From Apus apus (Eukaryota > Chordata > Aves > Apodiformes > Apodidae), in contig NC_067284.1 of the NCBI RefSeq assembly GCF_020740795.1, positions 96,897,440 to 96,961,439 of the forward strand: DNA of 64,000 nucleotides, written 5' to 3'. The notes beneath the pieces are model-generated. The model was not told the origin of the DNA, did no database searches, and worked only from the letters and a program-made list of their open reading frames with translations. Positions 35,801-48,075 of the stretch are shown in pieces. Numbering within the stretch: position 1 is the first letter of the stretch; each line of letters starts with the position of its first letter. The position numbers were made by a program, and so were the translations under genes.

Positions 35801-36982
35801 AGAGGCTATTTTAGAGATGAAATGGGACTGGTGGGGCTGTACAGCCTAAGCAGGTGCTTCCTGCAGGAAGGGACTGGAAAGGTGAAAAAAATGTTCCAAT
35901 CTATTGTCTGTGAGAAGACAAACTCAGACCAGAAGGCTAAGCAGTTCAGACTAAAACCAGTAAGAAAGGTGGAATGGGAAGAGTTATGCATGAGGAAGCA
36001 CCAGCCTAAGAAAGGCTGTAAGAAAAGGGACAAAAGATGTTTCTGTGGTGGATCCATAGTTCTTAGCTCTTCACATGAATGGAGGATGTCAGAAGGCTGC
36101 ACATTAGTAAGTTTTGAGAAAGGAAAGATATCAGTTTGTTTTTCAAAGCAAAATGCCAACACATCTATTTTAAATGCATTAATAATTCTGCAGTGTCAGA
36201 AACTCAGAATGAATAGATTCCAGAGATAAAATTTCCCATTTAGCCTTAATTTTGGACTTATTTACACCATGAAAATATTTATCTTTGTCTAACACATGCA
36301 CAAAATAGGGGGATTGACTAGTCTGTGAAAATTCATGTCTCAGTTCTTTTAATGTTATTGTAAGGGTAGAAGCAAAGGATTTCAATAAATATATCATGCT
36401 GGCTGGTACTTTCAATAGAGAATCACCAAATAGGCCACCTAACAGGCCACCTATATTTAAGAGATGGAGGGGAGAAGGTGACAAAAAGCCTCTTGTTCTG
36501 AACTAAGTATCATGTAACATTTTATAACAAATTATACAAGAAACAATATTAAAACCAAAGCTATTTGTCTGTAACCAAAAGAATGAAATTGATGTGAAGG
36601 TGAATGCAGCAAAGTGACAATGCAAGTGTACAAATGGAAACAATAAAGACAAGTGGTTTTAGCTTTGATATTCCTTTACTTTGAATGCCTGACTTTGCAG
36701 CCCTGATAATGTTCTTTAAATTCTTGCATTGGAGGAAATTAGTTGTTTTTTTCCACAAGACAGTCCAGCAATGTTACAGTCTGAATGCAGAATAAATGAC
36801 AGTGGACCAGGACCCAGGAGTAAAACTTCCAGTCACTACACTGTCCCAGCAGACACTACCTAAACGTCTGTAAGAGATGTATGTAGCTACCAAGTGAATT
36901 TGAATTACTATCATGATGTCCTATGAGTACCTTCTAACCACAAGATCAGTATGTAATTAAAGCAAATTAAAATATGGTGCTT

Positions 36983-36994
36983 CCCCCCCCCCCC
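36983..36994. repeat. Poly(C) run
   Basis: Twelve consecutive C within AT-rich DNA. A second run of ten C lies at 37,734-37,743. Both are sites of likely length error in assembly. Confidence 0.9.
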
Positions 36995-38107
36995 ATCATA
37001 CTGGCACATGTGCATATAGTTTTATTTTACTTCTTGAATCTCCTTGGAAGAATGAGATGCTTCATGTATATAATTTTTTTGCAAATATTTACCTAGATCT
37101 TTAGTCTTATTGTATCTTAGTAAGTGGTTTGTATCTGTTTCTGTTAGAAGATTTTGCCTACTTAATGAGCAGAAAATGAGCACCCTGGTAGAACAAATCC
37201 TTATATATTATAATATTCTTTACCTGATGCTGGCAGCTTGCACCCAAAGAAGGTCAGTGCTTTTAAACTAAAGCACCTAACTTGGGTACTTGTTAGGAAT
37301 GGGCTCTGCTTGTCTGATCAATGGAAATGATTTCGTCTGTAGTTTAGGACCCAGCTCTTTTCACTAATTATATAGGGAGGTAAAATGAGACATGCAAATC
37401 AAGAATTAAGTAACATTGTCAAATTAAAGTTTGCGAGTGCGATATCTTTCCGTAGTCTTCTGTGTCTAGTGAGAAGGTCTTGTTCACACTTAGCACTGCA
37501 GAGCTGTCATGAGAAGGCCTTAATGATGAGCCTTGTTTTCGTTAGATAGAGCAGCCAGTGCTGATATAATTCTGCTTGTGAAATCAGAGCCAATTCTGCC
37601 ACATGCAAATGGAAGGTGTGTGATTTTATAATTTATGAAGAAGCGGAATGGTTATAATTTTGGAGAATATGCTGAAGCTTGAATTCCCATTAGGTCATGG
37701 TAATTCTAATGGTAAGAAGAGAAAAACAACAATCCCCCCCCCCAAATATTTTAAATGGAACAAAGTTGTGATTATTCCTAAAAGCAACTCTGTTTGCATT
37801 GTGCTGAGAACGTCTTGATGCACTTGGCAATTTTAAAATTTTGAATTCAGAATAAGAGCTTCAATGATGTAATTTCTCCGCTTTTGTACGCCTTAAACAG
37901 ACAACATCAGCAAAAAATGAACAGGCAAGGTCTAATTTTTCAAACCAAGTAACATACAAACAAAACCATATGACTACAAACAATAGCCCTTGTGTCCTAT
38001 TCCTGCTATTTGCAGGTCCATATATTGGTTCTTTGGCTAGCTACCAGAACGCATAAAATGCTCTTAGGCAGCTGTGTCCCATTAAAGCCACGTTACATCA
38101 ATAAGAA

Positions 38108-38303
38108 ATCATAGAAGTGCAGAGCTAACAGAAGTTTTAGAAGATCACTTACTTATCTCCATAGACTGGGAAAGGATCAAGCATGCCACCCTGGAAGATA
38201 TTAAAAGCCCTCAGGGGAGGAGATTCCAGATCTCTTTAGATAGTCTCTTTTGACATTTTCCTCCTCCGACTGTTAGACAGCTCTTTGTAATATCCAGTCT
38301 AAG
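38108..38303 (-). mobile_element. Ancient CR1-like 3' fragment
   Basis: The order of words matches the reverse complement of an old CR1 3' region: AATCATAGAAGTGCAGAG, then AGATTCCAGATCTC, CTGTTAGACAGCTCTTTG and TAATATCCAGTCTAAG. Divergence is high and the boundaries are approximate. Confidence 0.55.
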
Positions 38304-41300
38304 TTATTTTGCAAATTTTCTTTCTCATGGTGGAAACTGTAAGCTATTGCTTACTGTCCTTTTATAGTGCTCTATTACTTTTTGTAAGATCACCGTCATA
38401 TCTGTTACCAGCCTCCACTTCTTCCGAGAAAAACCCCCGAACAATTTATACAGTCTTTTTTCTCTTTTCATCACTTGTTTTGTTTAAATCCTCTAAAACA
38501 GTTCCAGTCCTCTGGATTCTGATTTGTTTATATTGTTCTTTAAACTAGATGAAATTAATTCTAAATCTGAGGGTACATCAGTGACAAATAAAGAAGATTA
38601 ATAGCTTCTATGGATACATGGGATGCTGTGACTGCCTTGCCAAATATTCTGTGTCTTGTGTTTGTGCGTTTGATTCTATTCTACAACTTAGTACTTCATA
38701 GTTTAGTTTTCCTTAATGCAACATGAATATAGAACATAGAAATTAGTATCTGTCTCTTCACTATCATCTAAATAAAAGGGAATGTAGAACAAATAGTCTA
38801 TTAAAACTCCCATCTTTTGTTAACAGTATTTTTATTTAAAAACAGTTAGGCACCTGCAGGGAGGAGCTTTGTTAGCATTGTCTCTTAATCACAAATACTG
38901 CAGTTTTGTTCATGCTCTGAGATAAAATGGGGAACAGTTAAGTGGGTTAAAACTCATGAATTAGGGGTTATTTGATAGAAATCTGCAAATTTGTGAGTGG
39001 CATCCACTGGTGACAATTTCTTTCAGTACATCAAAGCAAACAGAAGCCAGGTCAAACATAGCGGAAGATTATTTTTTTAATGCAGCAGCTGCTAGAGTTT
39101 GGAATTTCATGTAAGATCATGTTACGGATAATTCACACAGATGATAGTTTATATATATTCAAAGGGAAGTGGATAAGTATGTGGAAAAGATTATGTACAG
39201 GGTACTAAGTGTATAAACAAAGGTCTGTAAATGGAAATGTAAATTCCATTTCAGGAAATACCCTGAGATGAGACTAGCTGAAGGACAGCAATATACTCAG
39301 AAGCATTGTACATGCTTGTTCCCTGAGCATCTGCTTCTGTTCAGTACCAGAGATGAGACACTAAAAGAAATGGACCCTCTGTCTGAACCAATGGAACAAT
39401 TTCAGTGCTGTCCTCCTACCAGAAACCAAGGCAGTTTCCCAACAGCACTGCCTTTCACCAGTGGTGTGATGGTGATTTTTTTTTTTTCCTTTTTTTTCCT
39501 TGAGAGGAGAAATGCTATCTCCCTTCCAGTGGTACCTCTGTATATTATTTCATCAGGCTCTCTTTTCACCTTCTTTCAGGAGATATTCTAGGGTGAAAGC
39601 GTTTGGGCAAACTATGAGTGGCATAAAATGAAATCACCTACATTACATATCATTATGATTTAGTGGAGCAGGAAAAAAAAAAGAAATGTTCCCTTCTTCA
39701 GAAACAGAATTAGTATTGTGGTTTAAGAGGGAACAAGAAATATACACTAAAAAGTAGAGAGAAACTGAAGAGGATAAAACACCAAACATATCAGTTTATT
39801 CTGTACAAGCTCTATTCAAGGGCAGCATTTCAGATTTAGATGTAACACATCATAAATGTGGGTCCTAATCTGTTTTCCCAAATTTTCTCTGCAAAATACA
39901 GATGCAATAGGAAGGGGAAGAGGAAGGGAAGATTCTGTTTGAATCAGAAAATGGAAAGATTCAAAACTGAAAAGAAAAAGGGGTGTTTCCCTCTTGGCTA
40001 GTTAATATCCTTTATAATCTGACAAGTGGTTGTGTCTTTGTATATAAACCACTTGTTGAAACATGAAACAATATTAAGATAAACTCTCCAAAAGGTTGCT
40101 TGGAACTGAAACTAGCTTCTAAAAATCCTCACAAAACTCCCCTTTACCTAGCAAATCATGTCTGGATGGTCACCAATGGAAGATATTACATTTGCAGTGA
40201 GGTCAATGGCATGCAGCATTACCAAATAGAGACATTTGTGTTTCAGACCTTGGAAAACAGATAGCACTTAAAAGCATTTGTCTGTGCTTGTTAAGCTCAT
40301 TCATGGATATGGAGGAGTTGCATACAAAGTTTCTTTAAAAAAATCCAGAGAAAGTTATTTTTATGTCAGTAAAAACTCAGACAGTGCAGTAAATAGTTCA
40401 AAGGAGTAGTCATTTTTTCTGTCTGAATCTAACCAGCTGGGCATATCACACTGTACAAAGTAGAATATTTAGACAGAATTTGGGGAAAAGATTGTATTTT
40501 TACATTCAGGACAGAAGGCAGAGCTCAGGACGGCTATTCCTCAGCCACCAGATGATAGGAAGATTGTTCCTGGTTACATAGAGGCTGTGGAAGATTTCAA
40601 ATTTAGAACTTGAGGTCCTAGAAACACCAAAGCTTTTCTACAGAGCTTCAGTGAAAGTTACATTTTAATCCTACCTGCAACAGAATCCAAACTATTTAAA
40701 TTAATAATAAAAAGATGTTCCGAGGTTACTGTTTGCCTAATGAGTAATGTACTACTGTTTTGGACAAAATAAAAAGAGATGAAAAGCTATTTCAGAGGGT
40801 TTTCTGTACCTTCAGGCATAATTTCCATAGGTGTTTGGTTTTTTTTAAATGACTGACCCACTCAAGAGCTGGAAATCCCAGGACATTAGCTGATGACAGC
40901 TCTAGAAGACTTCTTCAGGGCCAGCAATATTTCATCAATTCATAAGCATTACTTCTACCTTTTCTTTTTAATTTCACCCCACCCTTTATATATATATGTT
41001 TATTTTCATGATCCTAAATGTATTTTATTCTTCCTTGATACCTTTTACATTTCTGAAGACCAGTGAAGTGGTCTTAAATAACACTTCACCAAAACAGATT
41101 TTGCGATTTTTATGTTTTTCCTTGTAGGTCATGAAGGACCTACACCTTTTTTTTTTTTTTTTCTTTTTTTCTTTTATTTCTTCCACTGGGGATTTTTCCT
41201 TGCCCACATCTTTGTGGCAAAAAGGATTTCCCCAAATTCATGTAATACCTTGTTGTCCTAAAGCTTGTAAGAGAATACTGTCCCATCACAGATGTCTGCA

Positions 41301-43089
41301 ATATAATGCAGCATTTCTTCAGCTTGTTGCTACCTGTTTCAAAAGACTGAGTCCTTCCCCCTGTGATCTCACTGTTCATCAGAGGAGCAATGCTTGAGCT
41401 GAACACATGGCAGCTCAGAGCATGCACTGAAAGCATCTCTTTACTATCTTCCTCTTGATTTAGCAGTTCTTGGATTACCTAGTTTCTTATAGGTATCACA
41501 GCAGCAGGGACTTTCAGTGGACATTATTCAGCTGATAGAAAAAATGTACTCTCAACAAGGTGTCCTCGTTATGCCTCAGTGGCCAGTTTCTCCCTCCTCC
41601 CATCCCTCCTTGTGCCAGGGTACCCTGTGCAGGGTGCAGTCAGTGCAGTCTGGTACATGCTGTCCCGTTGTTTTTTTTTTTCCTTTTTTCTTTTCCTCCC
41701 CTGTTATTTTCTACTGGGAACATTGACAGAGTTTGTGGTGAGCAGGTGGTAACCATGGACAAGCTGGGCTGAACCATCTCTAAACCAAAGGTGAATGGAA
41801 GGTGGCTGGAGAATTCAAGATATTTTTGCCAGCAAGAGGTTAGTATGTCAAGAGGTAGTGCATGGCTTGTGGGTCCAAGGAGTAACTCCTCTATGCAGGG
41901 AGAAAACTGCAGTGTGTGATTGAGTTATATCCATTCACACAGAGTTTAAAGAAAAATGTTTCTTTTTATCAAGTTGGAAGGGCATTAATGCAATAATTAA
42001 ACAAGAATACTGTCTTCTCCATTTTGTGAATGTTAAGTCAGATGTCTTAAAACTTACCCTGTTCTTTGCAAATCTTAAATGGTCATAACAATGTAACTAT
42101 AGCTACGTTCAACAAATTTGGCAATGTTGCTATCCAGATCAGCTGGAATGAATTTTTAAGTTATGATTTTTATAACATATCAGATGCCTTTCTTATTGTC
42201 ACATAGTAATTAATTCCTTTTACTAATTTTATAATTGTTTTTTTGGAATGCATCATGAATTTCTGGCAAGCTTTTTGTTTCATAATTTAATACTGCTTGA
42301 TTCACAGGAACCTGTTGCTAGCCAGTACATATTTTTTTAGTATTTCTTCATTTCTTGTTTAACAATAAAGATAAATTTACAGGAAGATTACCAGAAACAC
42401 TGTCTTGTGTTTTTTCTTCATTTTTGGAAAGGAGTACTTTATCCTTTTTATTGTTTCTTCCAGTATCCCCCTAGATATTAATAACTTTTTAAAAAGATTG
42501 GCAGCTCTCTACAAGATAGTTCTCAGAATCTGGTGTGGGTTTCATTGTCTGCATTCATACAGATGTTACAAAATTTCCACTTACCTCCTACTCGATACCA
42601 GGCCTGCCTTTCTAATTGTACAACCAGAGAACCAAAGAGTCTATAGTCCTGGGAAAAAAAAGTAGTCCTGTGGTCCTGAGGAGGCTAAGATCCAGTGTGA
42701 GTTTTGGGATCAATGCAGCCAATTACTGCAGTCTCAGCTGCTCTGCTGGGTGCTGGGCAGAGGGTTGATATGCCTGAGGTTGTAGCCAAAAGGCCAGAAG
42801 CATATGCAGAATATTAGTGCTGTTCAGATGGGCTGAAATGAAGAGCAAGCTTGGCTACAATAGTGCATTCTTTATTACCAGGTGCTTAAGTATGGCTCGT
42901 GACAGAAGTTATACCGAGTGGGTTGAACTTTTTAGAGTCATTATTTTATGGGATAAAGCTCTCTCTTCAACCACAGTTGACCTACATTCCTGAATACTTT
43001 GCATTGGCTTTCAAAAAGCCTGAAGTACTAAAATCTGTGAAGAGATCCAGATCTGTGTATGTTGACCAATCCTTAAATCCTCTGCAAAT
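38304..43089. other. Intergenic DNA, no supported gene
   Basis: AT-rich, with T-rich tracts at 39,478-39,500 and 41,147-41,170 and a short TATATATAT run near 40,988. No recognisable gene or element. Confidence 0.6.
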
Positions 43090-44768
43090 GTTGTCCTCCA
43101 AGATTTTACTTAATGCCTTCTATGCCTCATTCTTTAGTAGTAAGGCCACTTGTTCTCTGTGTACCCAGCCCCCTGAGCTGGAAGACAGGGATGGGGAGCA
43201 GAATGGAGCCCCCATAATCCAAGAATTGTTTAGTGACCTGCTACACTACTTAGACACACGTAAGTCTACGGGGTTGGATGGGATCCCCCAAGGGTGCTGA
43301 GGGAGCTGGCAGAAGTGCTCAGCATACCACTTTTCGTTATCTATCAGCAGTCTTAGATAACCAGGGAGGTCCCAGTTGACTGGATGTTTGCAAGTGTGAC
43401 CCCCATCTACAAGAAGGGCCAAAAGGAGGATCTGGGAAACTACAGGCCTGTTAGTCTGACCTTGGTACCAGGGAAGGTCATGGAAAAGATCATCTTGAGT
43501 GCCTTCATGAGGCTCATGCAGGAAAACTGAGAAATTAGGCCCAGTCAGCATGGGTTTATGAAAGGCAGGTCCTGCTTGACTAACCTGATCTCCTTGTATG
43601 ACAGGTGACTCACTCAGTGAATGGGGGAAAAGGCTGTGGATGTAGTCCATCTAGCCTTTAGTAAAGCCTTTGACACCAGTTCCCACAGCATTCTCCTGGG
43701 AAAACTGTCTGCTCATGGCTTGGATGAGTACACTTCACTGGGTAAAACACTGGCTGGCTGGTCAGGCCCAAAGAGTTTGTGGTGAATGGAATTAAAGCCA
43801 GCTGATGGCAGGTCACAAGTGGTGTTCCCCAGTACTCAGTACTAGGGCCTGTTCTGTTTAATATCTTTATCAATGATCTGGATGAAGGGATTGAGTGCAT
43901 CCTCAGTAAGTTTGTGGATGACACCAAGTTGGAAGGCAGTGTTGATCTATCTGCCTGCAGGTAGGAAGGCTCTGCAGAGGGACCTGGAAAGGTTGGATTG
44001 ATGGGCCAAGGCCAATTGTATGAGATTTAAAAAGGCCAAGTACTGGGTCCTGCACTTGGATCACGACAACCGCAGGCAATGCTACAGGAAGAGCAGCTGG
44101 AAAGCTGCCCAGCAGAAAAAGACCTGATCAACAGCCAGCTTAACATGAGCCAGCCGTGTGCCCAGGTGGCCAAGAAGGCCAACAGCATCCTGGCTTGTAT
44201 CAGAAATAGTGTGAGTAGGGGAGAGATTGTCCCCCTGTACCAAGCAATGGTGAGGCCACACCTCAAGTACTGTGTTCAGTTTTGGGCCTCTCACTACAAA
44301 AAAGGTGCTGGAGCATGTCCAAAGAAGGGTAGGGGAGTTGATGAAGGGTCTAGAGCACAAGTCTTATGAGGAGCAGCTAAGGGAACCAGGGCTGTTCCAT
44401 CTGAATAAAAGGAGGCTGAGGGGAGACCTCATTGCCCTCTAAAACTACCTGAAAGGAGGCTGTAGCCAGGTGGGGCTTGGTCTCTTCTCCCTAGTAACAA
44501 GCAACAAGACCAGAGGAAATGGTCTCCAGTTGTGCTAGGGGATTGTTCAGATTGGATGTTAGGAAGCATTTCTTCACTGAAAGGGTTGTCAGGCACTGGA
44601 GCAGGCTTCCAGGGAAGTGGTGGAGTCACCATCTCCAGAAGTATTTAAAAGACGTGTAGATGTGGTGCTGAGGGACATGGTTAGTGGTGGACTTGGAAGT
44701 GCTGGATTAATGGCTGGGTATGATGATCTTACAGCTCTTTTCCAACCAAAATGATTCTATGATTATAT
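43090..44768 (+). mobile_element. Degraded CR1 LINE copy
   Basis: About 1.7 kb covering the reverse transcriptase to the 3' end, ending AAAATGATTCTATGATTATATG. Blocks that can be read in shifting frames include LNAFYASFF at the left, DTRKSTGLDGI, the [15 protein letters not shown] region, AKSFDTS-like sequence, [55 protein letters not shown] and a VESPSPEVFKRRVD-like end. Many stops and frameshifts show that it has been dead for long. It is the same general subfamily as the copies at 22 kb and 57 kb and differs from the copy at 29 kb. Confidence 0.92.
43111..44690 (+). pseudogene. CR1 ORF2 reverse-transcriptase pseudogene
   Basis: The frame first breaks at a stop near 43,298 just after LDGIPQGC, then again at stops near 43,355, 43,527 and 43,604, and at several indels. 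The catalytic box that would read FADD is here TTTGTGGATGAC (FVDD) at about 43,911-43,922. The longest surviving frame is 96 codons near 44,079-44,369. Non-functional. Confidence 0.88.
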
Positions 44769-47700
44769 GGTTCCTCATCTCTGATGAATAGGTGGGATCA
44801 GGTCACTGAGATGTCCACAGGTCACTTTTCTGAGAAGTGCCAAGAAGTGCCAACTGTCTTTTGGAATTGCTCTGCTGCTACGTTAGCAAGCCAAAGATTG
44901 CTTTGGCTGGCTCAAACAGTGCCCTGGGGTATAATCTATCAAGTGTTTATCTCTAATAGTTGTTGTTTAACATTATCCTCAATGACTAATGGATTTGAAA
45001 ATTCTTTCTTGTTGCCACTTATGCAAACATATAATTCTGCTTTTTCTCCTAAGCTGTTCTTTTCTTCGTAATTCTCAGTTCTATAATCTCCAGTTACATT
45101 TGGAAAGCAAACAAAAAAAATGTCCTTAAATCTGGCAACAATCCAAGTTTTCCCCTGAAGTCTTCAATGTTTTTTAGCAAATCTCTGCACTTTCCTCTCC
45201 ACACAATTAATTATTTCCTCTTTGTCACTATTTTCTAGTGTTCCTGGGAGGAGTGGAAGGAAGAGGAGGAGTGCAGAACAAGCACTGATTTTTTTTTTTT
45301 CTATTTCAGCTCTTTATTCTTTCTGAGTAAGCTAAAATCCTGGCACATTTTCCACAGATGTTTGACCATTAGCTCTAAGTAAACAGAATTCTTTTAATTC
45401 TTGTAATCCTTCTTCCTTTTCCTCTTCCTGGTCCCTGCATCATCCCTATTTCTTTTTTAATCATGGTGGAGAAAACTCATCCTTCATGTTGCTGAGGCCT
45501 GGGTGTCGACTTTAGTTTGGACATCCCTGCTGATGTGCAGTCTAACTCTGAATCACTAATTAAAATTAAATCCTTTAAATAAAATAAAAAGTAATAAAAA
45601 TAATTAAGGAAATTTAAATTAATCTCTACTTCTATCCAGGCTCTTACACTAGACAGTACTACACACTTAATAGATTTTCAAGGAGATGGTGATTTGTGCT
45701 TTCTCCCCACTGAAGGTATCCCTCCCACTCAGGAGGAGTTCTGTGATCCCAGTGAAATCCAGAAAAGCTCTCTGCTACAGTGCTGTGACATCTGGTGTGA
45801 AATGTCCTCTCCTCTGGGATGTTAACCCAAATGTGTCAACAAGCAAGGACTGACTTGCTGTCTGTGTGGTCCAGGAATGAAAAGACAGAGCTTCTGGTGG
45901 GCTTCATGGGTGCAAGGGATCTATGTTGTCTGCCTCGCTGAAGGTGCAGGATGAACCAGGAACAAATGGCCTCTTCCCTCATTGAGGATGGGGTGAGGAA
46001 TGGCAGAGAGCTGGTAGGATCTGGAAGCAGACATATGGGCCCTGAAGGCAGAGGACAAGGATTTACTGGGTGTTCTTTGCCCGTTCTTGGAGAGGGAAGG
46101 AGGCAGCTCAGGTCAGGAGACCAATGAGTGAGGACTGGTCAATCCTCCAGGCTGCTGATTCTGGAGAAAAATTAAGCAAGGCTATGGGTCGGAAGGAAAC
46201 AAAGAGACAGTACTGGAAAGGTGAGGAAGAAGAAAGCAAGTGAAAGAGAGGCCTGAGAAATGCAATTTGGGAATGATCTTGAGATGGGATGCTTTGGGGT
46301 GGAGGGAACGGAAGTAGGATAGGACCTCTGGCAAGTGGCAGACACAGAGAATGTGCTGTGGTGACTTACCTCAGGTGTTTATTGCAGGTTACACAATATG
46401 AGGACTTTGTTAATTAAAAAAAAGGCAGAATCATGTCATTACATTATGTTGTTCTTTTGTATAAGATAAGCTTCTGTTTCACAAATGCAGGGAAAATTCA
46501 GAAAATTTTGCCTGAAAGGTAAAAAAAAGTGAAGATAAATTTAAAAAAATCAACATGCCCAAACCCAGGCCATACCTTTTTTGAAATAGGATTGTGACTT
46601 TTGGATATTTAGGATTGGCAGTCATGTAGAATGACACTTCTAGGGGAAAATGACCCAAAGACAGGGAACATGGAAGAAGAAGGAGTTTGTTTTAAGGTAA
46701 GAAATAGGCTTAAAGGGAAGGAAACAGGGCATAAAGGCAAACTTACATCATGTAACCATGCTTGCTGAGATGCACGCATCTTGCTCCTTGTTTAGCTCTT
46801 TGGCCTGTCTGGCACATAAACTATGCTAGCATTGGAGAAAAAGTCCATTACTACCACATTAATTAAGATTTCAAAGGCAGTATTTCTGAATTCTCTTAGT
46901 TAGATCACAAGGCTGGGCTGCTTGCTGATCTGTAGATTAACAGTTTGTCTAAGTAAATAAGTCAGGAGCTCTGATTTATGTCCCTATAACAGCAGCCTGC
47001 CTGAACTCTATACCTGACATTAACCTGTAAGGTCACACTTAAAAACATTTGCATTAGGGAGGATTTAACTGTTCCCTTTTGTCTTTTTTATTTTTTCTCA
47101 GTTTTCCTGTGTGTTTAATTTTTAGTCTTCATTACATTTTAGGTAGAATTTAACCACAGATTTCACAGCTGCAAGGGCACTAGTGAGTCACAGTGGTTGT
47201 TTTGCCAGTGTCAGAGCCTTACAAAGGCAGGGCAGCTGCTGCAGGTGCCACAGCCACCCACCCGCCCACAGGGGAAGGAATATCTCAGTGAGCAGAGGCT
47301 ATTGCTGGTGGAAGGTCTTGCAGCTTGTGCTGACCAGGCTCACCTGGCTATTTTGGCAGCCAATGAGCAGCAATTCTGGTTATTTATGGCTCTACCTCAG
47401 CTTCACTCTCTTTGCTTTATCCTTTCCTTTCCCTTCCCTCTCCCTGCACCTCTGCTCACATGCTTCTCATCCCTCTTGTAGAGCTCACTTGTCTGTGTTT
47501 CTAAGAAGTCTTCAGGCAATTTCATTATAGGGCTGGATGCAAAAAAGCAGGTAACTGAATTTGAGAAAAAAATTTAAATGAAAGAGCAATGTTATGGTTC
47601 AAGTGATAAGCCATCAAAGGATTAACTACCTCTGCTAGATTCCTGGGCAAAGAGAAGTGTGTCAGGGTTGCTGCTGATTGAGTAAATTTGCTTGATCTTT

Positions 47701-47937
47701 GGATCAGTATATCAGTCAGCAGCCTGGTGGGATACCTGCATGGACAGAGACAAGTAACAAGCCCGGAACAAGGTGACTATTACGTTTATGTAGTGTGAAT
47801 GAACCTATTAGTATTTGATAAGCTTAATATATTTTTTTTGTTTATTTGATTTGCCTTTATTTCAGACAAAGAGGTATGAATGGAGAACAAGGATTGCTTT
47901 TTTTCCATCAGCAATGACTACTTAGGGCACAGGTAAT
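44769..47937. other. Intergenic DNA, no supported gene
   Basis: It contains a T-rich tract near 45,290-45,300, a purine-rich block at about 45,890-46,330 and a C/G-rich stretch at 47,170-47,480 with overlapping open frames (47,183-47,530 and 47,197-47,481) that resemble no known protein. Confidence 0.6.
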
Positions 47938-48075
47938 CACACTGCTGGCTCATATTCATCTGGCTGTCGATCAACACCCCCAGGTCCTTTTCCTCTGGGC
48001 AGCTTTCCAGCTGCTCTTCCCCAAGCCTGTAGCATTGCACGAGCTTGTTGTGACCCAAGTGCCAAGTCTTGGCAC
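47938..48075 (-). mobile_element. Short internal CR1 fragment
   Basis: About 140 bases. The reverse complement reads HLGHNKLVQCYRLGEEQLES then EEKDLGVLIDSQMNMSQQC, a block of the CR1 ORF2 C-terminal half. Both the 5' part and the 3' end are missing, which is unusual for CR1 and suggests later deletion. Confidence 0.85.

Larger units (their letters stand above)
30704..38107. other. Intergenic DNA, no supported gene
   Basis: About 7.4 kb of AT-rich sequence. It contains a small CpG cluster (30,905-30,976), an A(TA)13 repeat (31,296-31,322), facing T22 and A20 tracts (32,667-32,833), a purine-rich stretch (35,570-35,780) and C12 and C10 runs near 36,983 and 37,734. Open frames (for example 35,771-36,229 on +) have no recognisable product. 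Confidence 0.6.

Noticed and set aside
35771..36229. 152-codon open frame on the + strand
   Set aside because: It lies in purine-rich DNA (which favours Lys/Glu/Arg codons without stops) and has no recognisable protein.
43246..43650. 134-codon open frame on the - strand
   Set aside because: Antisense of the degraded + strand CR1 copy.
47183..47530. Overlapping 115- and 94-codon frames on +
   Set aside because: Two frames open at once in C/G-rich sequence point to chance. The protein texts look like translated low-complexity DNA.
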